Part shown: positions 53,478-62,280 of the stretch, one piece after another
Layout: every line of letters begins with the position of its first letter
Position numbering within the stretch: position 1 is the stretch's first letter
Origin: Gloeothece verrucosa PCC 7822
GTDB lineage: Bacteria > Cyanobacteriota > Cyanobacteriia > Cyanobacteriales > Microcystaceae
DNA length: 64,000 nucleotides
Direction: 5' to 3'
Assembly: GCF_000147335.1 (NCBI RefSeq)
Contig: NC_014501.1
Coordinates: forward strand, 2,478,300-2,542,299
The notes under the pieces: generated by a model
Databases searched by the model: none
What the model was told of the DNA's origin: nothing
Seen by the model: the letters and a program-made list of their open reading frames with translations, nothing else
Program-made: the position numbers and the translations under genes

Positions 53478-53666
53478 TTAACGAGTTCTATGTCTGGTGC
53501 GACTTCTGCGACGGGCCGCTTCTTTGCGTTTTTCTTTTTCTTGGGGAGTTTCAAAGAATTGATGTTTTTTGATGTCTTGATATATACCTGCCTTGGCAAC
53601 TTGTTTTTTAAAACGTCTGAGGGCAGATTCAAGGCTTTCGCTTTGACCGATAATTATCTGAGTCAT
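53478..53666 (-). CDS. rpsU: 30S ribosomal protein S21
   Basis: 62 residues. [19 protein letters not shown] and [16 protein letters not shown] are the S21 signature; the C-terminus is Arg-rich ([10 protein letters not shown]). S21 helps 30S initiation by supporting mRNA anti-SD base pairing. ATG 53666. It is monocistronic, with a 187-base gap to the next gene upstream on its strand. Confidence 0.95.
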   Translation of the reverse strand: MTQIIIGQSESLESALRRFKKQVAKAGIYQDIKKHQFFETPQEKEKRKEAARRRSRTRHRTR

Positions 53667-53853
53667 TCGTGAGAACAGTACCTCCGTTTTAGGCTAGTTG
53701 TTGTGAGTTCTGTATTATACAAAAAATTGCGGCCTCTGACAAGTAGAAGCCGTTAGGCAAAAAACTTCCTTGACAAATATTTACCAATTGAGTTTAGATG
53801 AAATACTCTAAAGCTAAGTGTTTACGGTATTTTAATTCGCACCCTGGCAATGT

Positions 53854-54651
53854 TTATTGAGTTTTTTCAAAAATTAGTAAATTAGTAGAGGCAAGATTAG
53901 GAGAGACTTTTAATGAGTAGCAAAGATTATTAAATTTTAGCAATAAAGTCCTTGGCACTCCTTTAAGCCGTCGCTGAATTTCTGTAAACTCACCAATAAT
54001 ATGAGCGGTTAAACGAAAATTTTTCTGCTCAAGATATTTGATTAAAGCCGTTGTATCAATTTGCCAAACCCAGAGTTTTTCATTATTAAAATCAAACCAG
54101 ATTCCCTTACCCATAGGAAGGCTTTCCCAAGCCAATTTATGTTTACTCAATAAATCTCTTGCTAGGGATTCAATAGTATGATCCAAAGCGTTTTTATTGG
54201 TTATATACAACCCTAACTTGCCACCTGGAGCCGTCACTCGTGCTAGTTCATCTAGAGCTTTTTCTATTTCTTTAATATGAATAATAACCCCCCAAGAAAA
54301 AATTGATTTAAATGAAGCATCAGCAAAACTTAGAGCGGTTAAATCTTCTTCTTTAAATTTAATTAAATGAGTGACATCTTCTTGTAAAACTCTTTTTTGG
54401 GCTTCTCTAAGCATAGTTTTTGAGATATCAATAGCTAAAACTTTAATGTTTTTCTTGGCTAGGCGAATACTATGAACTCCTGGCCCACAACCCGCATCAA
54501 GAATGGTTTCTCCAGGCTGAATATCCATCAATTTAAATAGATTTTCAATGGCTTTATCATAATAATCCTGTGCAAGAGGATGATAGTAGTCTTCATCCCA
54601 AGCTTGAACAGTTTCTTGTTTTTCAAAAACTTGATACTGCTCTGAAATCAT
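53854..54651 (-). CDS. Class I SAM-dependent methyltransferase
   Basis: 265 residues. ETILDAGCGPGVHSIRLAKK (about 49-68) is motif I for SAM; KVLAIDISKTMLREA follows with the acidic motif II, and SFKSIFSWGVIIHI is motif post-II/III. The C-terminal half has no feature that fixes the substrate. Its start region MISEQYQVFEKQETVQAWDE resembles small-molecule methyltransferases. It stands alone between rpsU and hisD on the opposite strand. Confidence 0.82.
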   Translation of the reverse strand: MISEQYQVFEKQETVQAWDEDYYHPLAQDYYDKAIENLFKLMDIQPGETILDAGCGPGVHSIRLAKKNIKVLAIDISKTMLREAQKRVLQEDVTHLIKFKEEDLTALSFADASFKSIFSWGVIIHIKEIEKALDELARVTAPGGKLGLYITNKNALDHTIESLARDLLSKHKLAWESLPMGKGIWFDFNNEKLWVWQIDTTALIKYLEQKNFRLTAHIIGEFTEIQRRLKGVPRTLLLKFNNLCYSLKVSPNLASTNLLIFEKTQ

Positions 54652-55045
54652 TTTAAGTATCTCCTTGTTTTAATTAATTATTAATTATAAAATCAAATTA
54701 ACTCAATAAACTAATAAAATTAATAGTTTTCGCTAAGAAAATCCTTATTTTAAGCCATATTAATTGTCTGAGAATATACTTATTTTTAAGAGATTAATTA
54801 CTGTACTTTTGCCTAAAAAAATGTTCAGTTAACTAAAGTGAAGCGGCTGTGGCATTACTCATGAGAGATTTGAATTAAACAATAGTGAAAACTAGCTCTA
54901 GACAAACTGCCGGAGAGTCGGATCGATAGACACATAAGGATGTCACCCTATTAATGGATCTCCAGGGGCTGATCTCAGTCAGCGTCCTTTCCTTGATAAG
55001 CTAGAAAAAAGATCAGCCTCAAGTAATATTACAAGGATAGGGAAA
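54652..55045. other. Intergenic region with structured leader upstream of hisD
   Basis: 394 bases with no gene. The last 130 are more GC-rich than the rest and can fold: GGAGA (54912-54916) with TCTCC (54959-54963), then GGCTGATCT (54967-54975) with AGATCAGCC (55010-55018) around a 34-base loop, ending 27 bases before the hisD GTG. It could be a regulatory leader or small RNA. I do not see a His-rich leader peptide, so a classical attenuator is not supported. Confidence 0.5.
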
Positions 55046-56353
55046 GTGGTTAGGATTCTTAAACTCGCCCAAATGTCAGCTTCAGAACTCGCTCTTTTAA
55101 AAAAACGGGCAGAGTTAGATATCGATAATGCTCTAGTCATTGCTAAAACCGTCATTGAAAAAATTAAACAAGATGGGGATGACGGCGTAGTGGAATATGT
55201 CAGAAAATTTGATTACGAAGGCGCAACGGTAGAAAATCTTCGCGTCACCCCCGAAGAATTTGCTCAAGCTCATGAGTTAATCGAAGCTGATGTCAAAACA
55301 GCCATAGAACAGTCTTTTAAAAACATTAAAGAAGTTCATCAACGCCAGATGCCGGAAGAAATCCAACTGGCAGAAATAGAAAAAGGCGTATTTGCCGGCG
55401 AAAAAATAGCCCCCCTTCCTAGTGCCGGCTTATATGTTCCTAGAGGACGCGGCGCATTCCCTTCCATGATGTTGATGTTAGCCATTCCCGCCGTTGTAGC
55501 AGGAGTCAAGCGTGTGGTGGTCTGTACCCCGCCAGATAAACAGGGTCAGGTAGAACCAGCCTCTTTAGTTGCTGCAACAATGGCTGGAGTGACAGAAATC
55601 TATAAACTCGGAGGCGTGCAAGCAATCGCCGCTATGGCGCTGGGAACTCAATCTATCCCTAAAGTAGATAAAATTACAGGACCTTGTAGCGTTTATGGGG
55701 CAGCAGCCAAACGGCTTTTATTTGGCACTGTTGATGTGGGATTACCAGCCGGACCTAGTGAGTCGATTATTTTAGCCGATGAATCAAGCAACCCTCAACT
55801 AGCCGCCCTAGACTTATTAATTGAAGCTGAACATGGTTCTGATTCTGCGGCTTTGTTAGTGACCCATAGTGAAACGGTAGCCGAAAAAGCCAGTCAGTAT
55901 GTCGATCATTATTTACAACAATTACCCGAATGGCGCAGAAAATTCTGTGAAGATGGGTTATCGGCTTATGGGGGTATTATCTTAACTTCTAGCTTAGAGG
56001 AATCCCTCAATTTTATTAATGACTACGCCCCAGAACATCTCGAAGTGTTAGTTAAAGAACCGTTTAATATTCTAGGACAAATTCACAATGCCGGCGAAAT
56101 CTTGTTAGGTTCTCATACGCCCTCTTCCATGGCCACTTATGCCATCGGCGTTAATGCTGTGCTGCCGACTGGCGGCTTTGCCCGTTCTTATTCGGCGGTG
56201 TCTGTGTTTGATTTTCTCAAGCGTTCAACCCTCGCTTATGTGACACCCGAAGGATTTGAAAAATTAAAGCAAACCACCACAACTTTAGCCGATTATGAGG
56301 GCTTTCCCGCTCATGGTTTAGCCATCAAAGAAAGAGAGAACTTGTTTTCCTAA
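55046..56353 (+). CDS. hisD: Histidinol dehydrogenase
   Basis: 435 residues from GTG 55046, normal length. The HisD blocks are complete: GLYVPRGRGAFPS near 131, KITGPCSVYGAAAKR, PAGPSESIILADES, LDLLIEAEHGSDSAALL and YAPEHLEVLVKEP, with the catalytic Glu and His in the HGSDS and APEHLE regions. The enzyme oxidises L-histidinol to histidine in two NAD-dependent steps and needs Zn. Cyanobacterial his genes are scattered, which fits its isolation here. A folded leader precedes it and a hairpin follows. Confidence 0.97.
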   Translation: MVRILKLAQMSASELALLKKRAELDIDNALVIAKTVIEKIKQDGDDGVVEYVRKFDYEGATVENLRVTPEEFAQAHELIEADVKTAIEQSFKNIKEVHQRQMPEEIQLAEIEKGVFAGEKIAPLPSAGLYVPRGRGAFPSMMLMLAIPAVVAGVKRVVVCTPPDKQGQVEPASLVAATMAGVTEIYKLGGVQAIAAMALGTQSIPKVDKITGPCSVYGAAAKRLLFGTVDVGLPAGPSESIILADESSNPQLAALDLLIEAEHGSDSAALLVTHSETVAEKASQYVDHYLQQLPEWRRKFCEDGLSAYGGIILTSSLEESLNFINDYAPEHLEVLVKEPFNILGQIHNAGEILLGSHTPSSMATYAIGVNAVLPTGGFARSYSAVSVFDFLKRSTLAYVTPEGFEKLKQTTTTLADYEGFPAHGLAIKERENLFS

Positions 56354-56370
56354 AAATTGTTAAAACAATC

Positions 56371-56392
56371 GCCAGGGATACAGTTCCCTGGC
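56371..56392 (+). terminator. Hairpin after hisD
   Basis: Eight-bp stem GCCAGGGA / TCCCTGGC with a 6-base loop, 17 bases beyond the stop. No U-run, so factor-independent termination is unproven. Confidence 0.55.
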
Positions 56393-56557
56393 CCGATGTA
56401 GCAAAGGTGTGCAATATTTAGAGATTCTAAAAAGATCTACAAAGCCAAGCCGAGGTTTTCCCGAAAAAATTGGCTTATAATTTTTCTCTTAAATCTAGCT
56501 CGGTTAACCCAAAGCATTCCCTAAAATAAATATATCCAGAAAAATTGGGAGACAGCT

Positions 56558-57367
56558 ATGGAAACCATTCTAGCCACAATAGCAGGGTTTATCATTCTCC
56601 TCGGTTTTGGGGGTCTAAAAGTTGACCGTGAATATGAAAGGGGAGTTATCTTTCGCCTAGGACGCTTTAACAGTATTAAAGGACCCGGTATGTATTGGAT
56701 CATGCCGGTTGTTGACGAAAAAGCTAAGGTGGATATTCGGACTAAAACCGTTGATATTGCTCCACAAGAAGCCGTCACCGCCGATAGCGTTACCATTAAA
56801 GTCAATGCCGTGCTTTACTATCGCATTCTCGATGCTTCTAAAGCCATTAACCGAGTAGAAAATTACCAAGTGGCTGTTTATCAAGCCGCTATGACTACCC
56901 TACGCAATGTGGTGGGGCAATGTATTCTCGATGAAATTTTACAAAATAGAGATAAAATCAACCTTACCGTTCAAAACATTGTGGATGAAATTACTGAACC
57001 TTGGGGCATTGAAATTGAACGGGTAGAAATGAAAGATGTAGAAATTCCTTTAGCGATGCAACGAGCAATGGCTAAAGAAGCCGAAGCCGTTCGAGAAAAA
57101 CGTGCCCGCTTAATTAAAGCGGCGGCTGAACAAGAAGCCTCTTTAATGTTGGCGCAAGCTTCTCAAAAAATCATGGAAAATCCTGCCGCTTTAGAATTAA
57201 GACGCTTACAAATGCTAACTGAAATCGGAGCCGAAAATAACACCACAACCCTAGTGATGATTCCCTCTGACTTAGTTACTTTAGCGAAACAATGGACTGA
57301 AAACGCCCAAAAGTCCCAAGAAAGACAGTCTCTTAACCAAAACGGGACTAAAGGAGTTGAAGTTTGA
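56558..57367 (+). CDS. Slipin (stomatin/SPFH family) protein
   Basis: 269 residues. A single N-terminal TM (3-21) is followed by the SPFH domain: REYERGVIFRLGRF near 25-38, then KGPGMYWIMPVVD and VDIRTKTVDIAPQEAVTADS, typical of slipins. The C-terminal helix (MQRAMAKEAEAVREKRARL) drives oligomer rings on membranes. Homologues in cyanobacteria act around membrane organisation and protease control, often with NfeD partners, but no nfeD gene is here. A small TM protein follows by 49 bases. Confidence 0.93.
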   Translation: METILATIAGFIILLGFGGLKVDREYERGVIFRLGRFNSIKGPGMYWIMPVVDEKAKVDIRTKTVDIAPQEAVTADSVTIKVNAVLYYRILDASKAINRVENYQVAVYQAAMTTLRNVVGQCILDEILQNRDKINLTVQNIVDEITEPWGIEIERVEMKDVEIPLAMQRAMAKEAEAVREKRARLIKAAAEQEASLMLAQASQKIMENPAALELRRLQMLTEIGAENNTTTLVMIPSDLVTLAKQWTENAQKSQERQSLNQNGTKGVEV

Positions 57368-57416
57368 TTTTTTCTGTTAAGATAAGCAAAGTTTAACTCA
57401 AAAAAGGTTAGGACAG

Positions 57417-57629
57417 ATGTATTTGTTTTTAGAGGCTGTAGCCAAGGTCGGTAATTTTCCTACTTATTTTGTAGCTGTTTATGCCCTTGGATTTATAGCG
57501 GCTGTAACCATTGGGTCAATTGCTTGGTACAATTCTAAACGTCCTGCGGGATGGGAAGATGTAAAACGTCCTGAATTCGTGCCTGAAGTTAAGGCCGAAA
57601 ATAACGATTCCCAACAGCAACAAAAGTAA
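57417..57629 (+). CDS. Small single-TM protein, possibly Psb35-related
   Basis: 70 residues. One TM (about 16-38, FVAVYALGFIAAVTIGSIA) is followed by WYNSKRPAGWEDVKRPEF, a motif I associate with small photosystem II-linked (Psb35-like) proteins of cyanobacteria. Confidence in that name is low. The tail is Gln/Glu-rich. It lies 49 bases after the slipin gene and 49 before a TPR gene on the same strand, so three genes may share a transcript. Confidence 0.55.
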   Translation: MYLFLEAVAKVGNFPTYFVAVYALGFIAAVTIGSIAWYNSKRPAGWEDVKRPEFVPEVKAENNDSQQQQK

Positions 57630-57678
57630 AAGGCTGGCGATTGTTTCAGAGGGATTTTTTATCACCTAAGATAAAAAC

Positions 57679-58149
57679 GTGGATAAACCAACAATTGACC
57701 AATTACTCCAAGAACTAAAAGACCTAAATGAAGCCGTCCGAGAGGCGGCAACTGCCCAACTCTGGCGGATTTGGTTTGAACAAAAAGGAGAATTAGGCTT
57801 AGAACTGCTTAGACGCGCTCAAATTTTCTTAGAGAGCGGACAATTAGAGCAAGTAGAAGCGATTTTAAACGAAACTATTGATCATTATCCAGATTTTGCC
57901 GAAGCCTGGAATAGGCGGGCTGTTCTGTATTATCTACAAGAACGGTTTGAAGCCTCTAAGCAAGACTGCGAAAAAGTCGTTAAATTAAACCCGATTCATT
58001 TTGGGGCTTGGCACGGGTTAGGATTATGTGAGGCGGCTTTGGGCAATTATGCAGAAGCCATTAATGCTTTTCGCAAAGCCCTAGAAATTCAGCCCCATGC
58101 TTTAATTAATCAAAAGCTGATTTTAGAATGTACGGCATTGATGAGTTGA
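57679..58149 (+). CDS. TPR-repeat protein
   Basis: 156 residues from GTG 57679. After a helical N-terminal cap there are at least three tetratricopeptide units from about residue 48: ILNETIDHYPDFAEAWNRR, YYLQERFEASKQDCEKVVKL and GNYAEAINAFRKALEIQP. It should be a cytoplasmic scaffold for protein contacts; partner unknown. No signal peptide or TM. Its position after slipin and the small membrane protein may point to membrane-complex assembly (inference). Confidence 0.8.
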   Translation: MDKPTIDQLLQELKDLNEAVREAATAQLWRIWFEQKGELGLELLRRAQIFLESGQLEQVEAILNETIDHYPDFAEAWNRRAVLYYLQERFEASKQDCEKVVKLNPIHFGAWHGLGLCEAALGNYAEAINAFRKALEIQPHALINQKLILECTALMS

Positions 58150-58217
58150 CAGGCAACAGGTAAGAGGGGAAACAGATAAAGGGAAAGGGGAATGGTAGAC
58201 ACAAGCCTTACGCCCCT

Positions 58218-58245
58218 AATGACTAATGACTAATGACTACTGACC
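58218..58245. repeat. Heptamer array, four units
   Basis: Three AATGACT units and one ACTGACC in tandem between the TPR and permease genes, preceded by GGGGAAA-type purine sequence at 58157-58189. Confidence 0.8.
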
Positions 58246-58349
58246 AATAATAATGCAACATTCTCCATAGAGGTGATAGTCATAAATAAGAACAAATGAT
58301 AACGTTAGAATATTTTAACCATGAGGAGTGAGCCTGTCTCATAAGTGCC

Positions 58350-59699
58350 ATGACACGAATAGACTCTGTTAATAATGAACGAGAATCTCTCTCAGTCAAT
58401 GTAGGTTCTTCTCGCCAAATCACGCTATTTACCGCTACCTGCCTTGTGATCGCTAATATGATCGGAACAGGTGTATTCACGAGCTTGGGATTTCAAGTGG
58501 TGGATATTCAATCAGGTTTTACTTTATTACTGCTTTGGTTTGTCGGTGGTATTTTTGCTCTGTGCGGTGCCTTGTGCTACGGAGAGTTAGGTGCAACTAT
58601 GCCGCGTTCAGGAGGAGAATATCATTTTCTTTCTAAAATTTATCATCCTGTGGTGGGATTTTTATCGGGATGGGTATCAGTAACGGTAGGATTTGCCGCC
58701 CCCATCGCTTTAGCAGGAATGGCTTTGGGCAAATATTTATCCAGTGTTGTACCAGGCTTAAATGCCACTGTGGTCGCTATTGTGGTAGTGATTGCTGTTT
58801 CCCTAATTCATAGTACAAATTTAAAAGCCGGTAGTTCCTTTCAACAGATATTTACTATCTTGAAGGTGCTTTTAATTGTTGTCTTTATTGTTTGTGGATT
58901 AGATTTAGCTACCCCAACAGGGATTAGTTTTACACCGGCGACAGAGGATATGTCGCTGATTTTTAGTTCTCCTTTTGCGATTTCCCTGTTTTATGTCACT
59001 TATTCCTATTCGGGTTGGAATGCGGCGGTTTATTTAGCCAGCGAGGTGAAAAATCCTGAAAAAACTTTACCTCGTGCCCTATTTTGGGGAACCCTGGTGG
59101 TTATGGCCTTGTATTTATTGTTAAATTTTATCTTTTTGTATAGCACTCCCCTGAATAAGTTAGCCGGGCAGTTAGAAATTGGCTATATTGTGGCTGATCG
59201 AATTTTTGGTTCGTCCGGGGGAAAATTGATGGCTTTGCTGATTTCTTTGGGCTTAATTTCTTCAATTAGTTCAATGATTTGGGCCGGACCGCGTGTGACT
59301 CAGGCTATTGGTGAGGATATCCCCCTCTTCAAACTTTTAGCCCGAAAAAATCGTTATGGTGTCCCCGCTTATGCCATTTGGTTTCAACTAGCGATTATTC
59401 TCGTTTTGCTGATTACTTCGACTTTTGAAAAAGTGGTCACTTATTTAGAATTTACCCTGATCCTGTCTTCTTTTATGACGGTGTTAGGGGTCTTTGTTTA
59501 TCGCCTACGTTTTCCTAATCTTCCTCGCCCTTACTCTACCTGGGGCTATCCCATTACCCCCTGTATTTTTCTTGGCATTGGTCTATGGATGTTGTATTTT
59601 TCTTTTCATGCTAAACCGATAGAATCTTTAGCAGGATTAGCAACTATTGCTCTGGGTTTACCGATTTATTATTTTGCCTCTAAAAAGAAATTAGCATAA
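58350..59699 (+). CDS. APC-family amino-acid permease
   Basis: 449 residues, 12 hydrophobic segments. TCLVIANMIGTGVFTSLGF (TM1) has the unwound Gly-rich substrate loop of the APC superfamily, and GELGATMPRSGGEYHFLSKI after TM2 is the consensus loop. It should import an amino acid or related cationic solute with Na+ or H+. The substrate cannot be deduced. A tiny seven-codon frame, ATG at 58321 to TAA, sits just before its ATG 58350; whether it has any role is unknown. Confidence 0.9.
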   Translation: MTRIDSVNNERESLSVNVGSSRQITLFTATCLVIANMIGTGVFTSLGFQVVDIQSGFTLLLLWFVGGIFALCGALCYGELGATMPRSGGEYHFLSKIYHPVVGFLSGWVSVTVGFAAPIALAGMALGKYLSSVVPGLNATVVAIVVVIAVSLIHSTNLKAGSSFQQIFTILKVLLIVVFIVCGLDLATPTGISFTPATEDMSLIFSSPFAISLFYVTYSYSGWNAAVYLASEVKNPEKTLPRALFWGTLVVMALYLLLNFIFLYSTPLNKLAGQLEIGYIVADRIFGSSGGKLMALLISLGLISSISSMIWAGPRVTQAIGEDIPLFKLLARKNRYGVPAYAIWFQLAIILVLLITSTFEKVVTYLEFTLILSSFMTVLGVFVYRLRFPNLPRPYSTWGYPITPCIFLGIGLWMLYFSFHAKPIESLAGLATIALGLPIYYFASKKKLA

Positions 59700-59749
59700 G
59701 TGATTTAATTTTCACATAATCCCCTTTTTTTATCTCAAGTATAAAAGCC

Positions 59750-60976
59750 ATGAAAAAAACATTCACCTCTTTTATTGTCACCCTCGGATTGTTGGGTTTA
59801 TTACAATCTTGTGCGAGTGTTGAACAAAAGAAAGCTGCGACGGAAAACTCTGCCTCATCGCCAAACGCTCTCCAAACAAGCACCGGTTCAGAAGCCACCC
59901 AAACGGCCGCTAAAGTTGAATCAATCTCCTCTCAAGAACCCCCAAAACAGTTTGATGAGGCGAAAGCTAAACGCTTAACCGATACGGCAAGATTACTCGC
60001 CGGGATGAAAGTTGAAGATAGCAGCGAATTAGCTAAAATCCAAAATATGGATGTTTGGCAAAATCATCACCATACTTTAGAAAATTCTTGGGCACAATTA
60101 AATAAACAACAACTTTCTAAAGTGAGAAATTGGTCAGATAAAGAACTCTCGGCAATTAATAGCACTTCCCCAACGGTTTTTTATCCTTTTAGTGGTCCGG
60201 ACTTTCTCTATGCTTATTCTCTTTTTCCCCAAGGAAAAGAATATATCATGATTGGCTTAGAACCGGTGGGAACAATTCCAACTCTTTCTGCCACCAATAC
60301 GGGTCAGGTGTATCGAAAATTAGCTGAAGCCAGAAACTCTCTTTATGCCCTGCTTAAGTTTAGTTTCTTTCGTACTAATGATATGAAACAAGACATGGCT
60401 AACCAGGGTGTTATCCCAGTTCTCTATACCTTTTTGGCGAGAACAAATAATCAAATTCTCGATGTAGAATTGGTGGGAATAGATAAACAGGGGAATGTTC
60501 AAAAAATGGCTAAAGGCATGGTGCCAGGCGTGAAAATTTATTTTGTTCCCCAAGGAGAAACTACCCCAAGGACTCTTTATTATTTTTCAACGGATTTATC
60601 TAATGATGGGTTAAAGAAAACTCCTGAATTTGCGGAATTTGTCAAGAAAGTTAATAGCCCTGTGACTTATTTAAAAGCCGCTTCTTATTTAATGTATAAT
60701 GATAGCTTCTCGACCATTAGAAATGCAATTCTAACTCAAAGTAATCATGTTTTACAGGATGATTCAGGAATGCCTGTGAAATTTTTTGCTCAACAAAAAT
60801 GGAATTTGAAGTTTTATGGGAATTATACTCAACCCATCGGTTTATTTAGTAACCGTTATCAGCCGGATTTACACAAAATTTATCAAAGCGGTAAAAGTAT
60901 TAAGCCGCTCAACTTTGGCATTGGCTATAAATTTGGGGTTAACGAGTCTAACTTAATGTTGGCTAATCATAAATAA
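59750..60976 (+). CDS. Conserved lipoprotein-like protein of unknown function
   Basis: 408 residues. The N-terminus has a lysine-rich start, hydrophobic core and LLQSC at about 18-22, an acceptable lipobox, so Cys22 is the likely lipid anchor. A Ser/Ala/Thr-rich linker follows to about residue 70. The rest is an extracytoplasmic alpha/beta domain (SGPDFLYAYSLFPQGKEYI; GLEPVGTIP) seen in cyanobacteria and some other bacteria without assigned role. It is downstream of the permease by 50 bases and may be co-transcribed. Confidence 0.7.
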   Translation: MKKTFTSFIVTLGLLGLLQSCASVEQKKAATENSASSPNALQTSTGSEATQTAAKVESISSQEPPKQFDEAKAKRLTDTARLLAGMKVEDSSELAKIQNMDVWQNHHHTLENSWAQLNKQQLSKVRNWSDKELSAINSTSPTVFYPFSGPDFLYAYSLFPQGKEYIMIGLEPVGTIPTLSATNTGQVYRKLAEARNSLYALLKFSFFRTNDMKQDMANQGVIPVLYTFLARTNNQILDVELVGIDKQGNVQKMAKGMVPGVKIYFVPQGETTPRTLYYFSTDLSNDGLKKTPEFAEFVKKVNSPVTYLKAASYLMYNDSFSTIRNAILTQSNHVLQDDSGMPVKFFAQQKWNLKFYGNYTQPIGLFSNRYQPDLHKIYQSGKSIKPLNFGIGYKFGVNESNLMLANHK

Positions 60977-61007
60977 TAGCGGCAAAAAAAATTTTTCATA
61001 GCTTATG

Positions 61008-61035
61008 AGGTGGGTTAGTGCAATCCACCTTTTTT
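61008..61035 (+). terminator. Rho-independent terminator of the lipoprotein gene
   Basis: AGGTGG (61008-61013) / CCACCT (61025-61030), with GTT/AAT extending the stem, followed by TTTTT. The remaining 270 bases to the next gene hold no gene that I can support; a frame from 61198 merges into the cyclase gene. Confidence 0.85.
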
Positions 61036-61308
61036 GATCAGTTATGACTTCATATAGGAAAATTAGATTAGACCAATTCACGTTAAGATTGCTACAGTTC
61101 GGTTTTTGAGCCGCCATTAACAAGCGAGTAATCCAGGAAAAAAGGATCACCGAGAATTTAAAGGACACTAGAAAAGTGGTAACAGGGTGCTTGGCTAATG
61201 GAGTGCGCCAGAGAAAAAAATTATCTGAAGCTTGACTTGTACTGTTATATCTTAAAAAAAGAATATATATATCAAGGCAGATACTTAAAGAGCGCTTACA
61301 ATGACTAT

Positions 61309-62280
61309 ATGAATAGCCAGTTAAACAAAATTAAACCTTTTAACCCAGAAGATTTTCTAATTTTAGTCGTCGATGACCTTAGTAAAAATTTACAGCTTGT
61401 GGTTGATATTCTTGATCATTCCGGCTATGCAACGACCTTTGCTACCAGTGGACAGCAGGCTTTTGAACGAGTCAGAACTGCCCATCCAGATTTAATTTTA
61501 CTGGATTTGATGATGCCAGAAATGAACGGCTTACAGGTATGCGAGAAGCTAAAATCTAATCAAGAGTATCAAGAAATTCCCATTATTTTTCTGACGGCTA
61601 GTGATGAAGAAGGAGATCTTTTAGAAGCATTTAAACTAGGGGCAGTGGATTATGTGACTAAACCTTTTAGGGCGGCTGAATTACTCGCACGAGTGAAAAA
61701 TCATTTAGAATTAAAACGCACTCGAGATGAACTGAAAGCGGCTTATGCTCAACTGGAACTATTAGTTAATATCGATCCCTTGACGAATGTGGCTAACCGT
61801 CGTGCCCTTTTTAAGTTCGGCGAGCAGGAATTGTATCGCGCTCAACGCTATCATTGTAGCTTTTCTATCTTACTTATTGATCTAGACTACTTTAAACACA
61901 TCAACGATTCTTATGGTCATGCGATGGGGGATACAGTCCTTAAAATCGTTTGTAATGCTATCAATAATAGTATTCGCCAAATAGATCTTTTAGGCCGTTT
62001 TGGCGGTGAAGAGTTTGTGGTGATTTTACCAAAAACTAAACTGAAAGAGGCTATCATTGTAGCAGAACGCATCCGCAAGACGATTTCTGAACTTTCCTTG
62101 CTCGTTGGCCAAAAAACCCTAAAAATAACCGCTAGTATCGGATTAGCCACTTATAATCAAAAAGATGCAACGCTTGATGAGGTCCTCCACCGGGCAGACA
62201 AGGGACTATATCTAGCAAAAGAACGGGGACGTAATCAAGTGGTGATTTATGACCTTAATGAGCCTCAAGAACATGATTAA
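61309..62280 (+). CDS. Response regulator with GGDEF output (PleD-like diguanylate cyclase)
   Basis: 323 residues from ATG 61309; an earlier ATG at 61198 would add an unconserved Lys/Tyr-rich stretch. The receiver domain has Asp22-Asp23 (VVDDLS), phosphoacceptor Asp66 (LLDLMMPEMNG) and Lys118 (VTKPF). A short coiled coil leads to a GGDEF domain: GGEEF (232-236) is active, and RQID (223-226) is an intact inhibitory I-site five residues before it. Phosphorylation should switch c-di-GMP synthesis. No kinase is adjacent. Its end overlaps the start of a solute-binding protein gene. Confidence 0.93.
   Translation: MNSQLNKIKPFNPEDFLILVVDDLSKNLQLVVDILDHSGYATTFATSGQQAFERVRTAHPDLILLDLMMPEMNGLQVCEKLKSNQEYQEIPIIFLTASDEEGDLLEAFKLGAVDYVTKPFRAAELLARVKNHLELKRTRDELKAAYAQLELLVNIDPLTNVANRRALFKFGEQELYRAQRYHCSFSILLIDLDYFKHINDSYGHAMGDTVLKIVCNAINNSIRQIDLLGRFGGEEFVVILPKTKLKEAIIVAERIRKTISELSLLVGQKTLKITASIGLATYNQKDATLDEVLHRADKGLYLAKERGRNQVVIYDLNEPQEHD

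Noticed and set aside
53238..53632. Frames on both strands between DUF4231 and rpsU
   Set aside because: The minus frame is rpsU read in another phase; the plus frame has no ribosome-binding site or recognisable composition.
54900..55020. Possible tRNA-like fold before hisD
   Set aside because: No anticodon arm, T-loop or CCA-adjacent acceptor stem could be drawn; only two simple helices remain.
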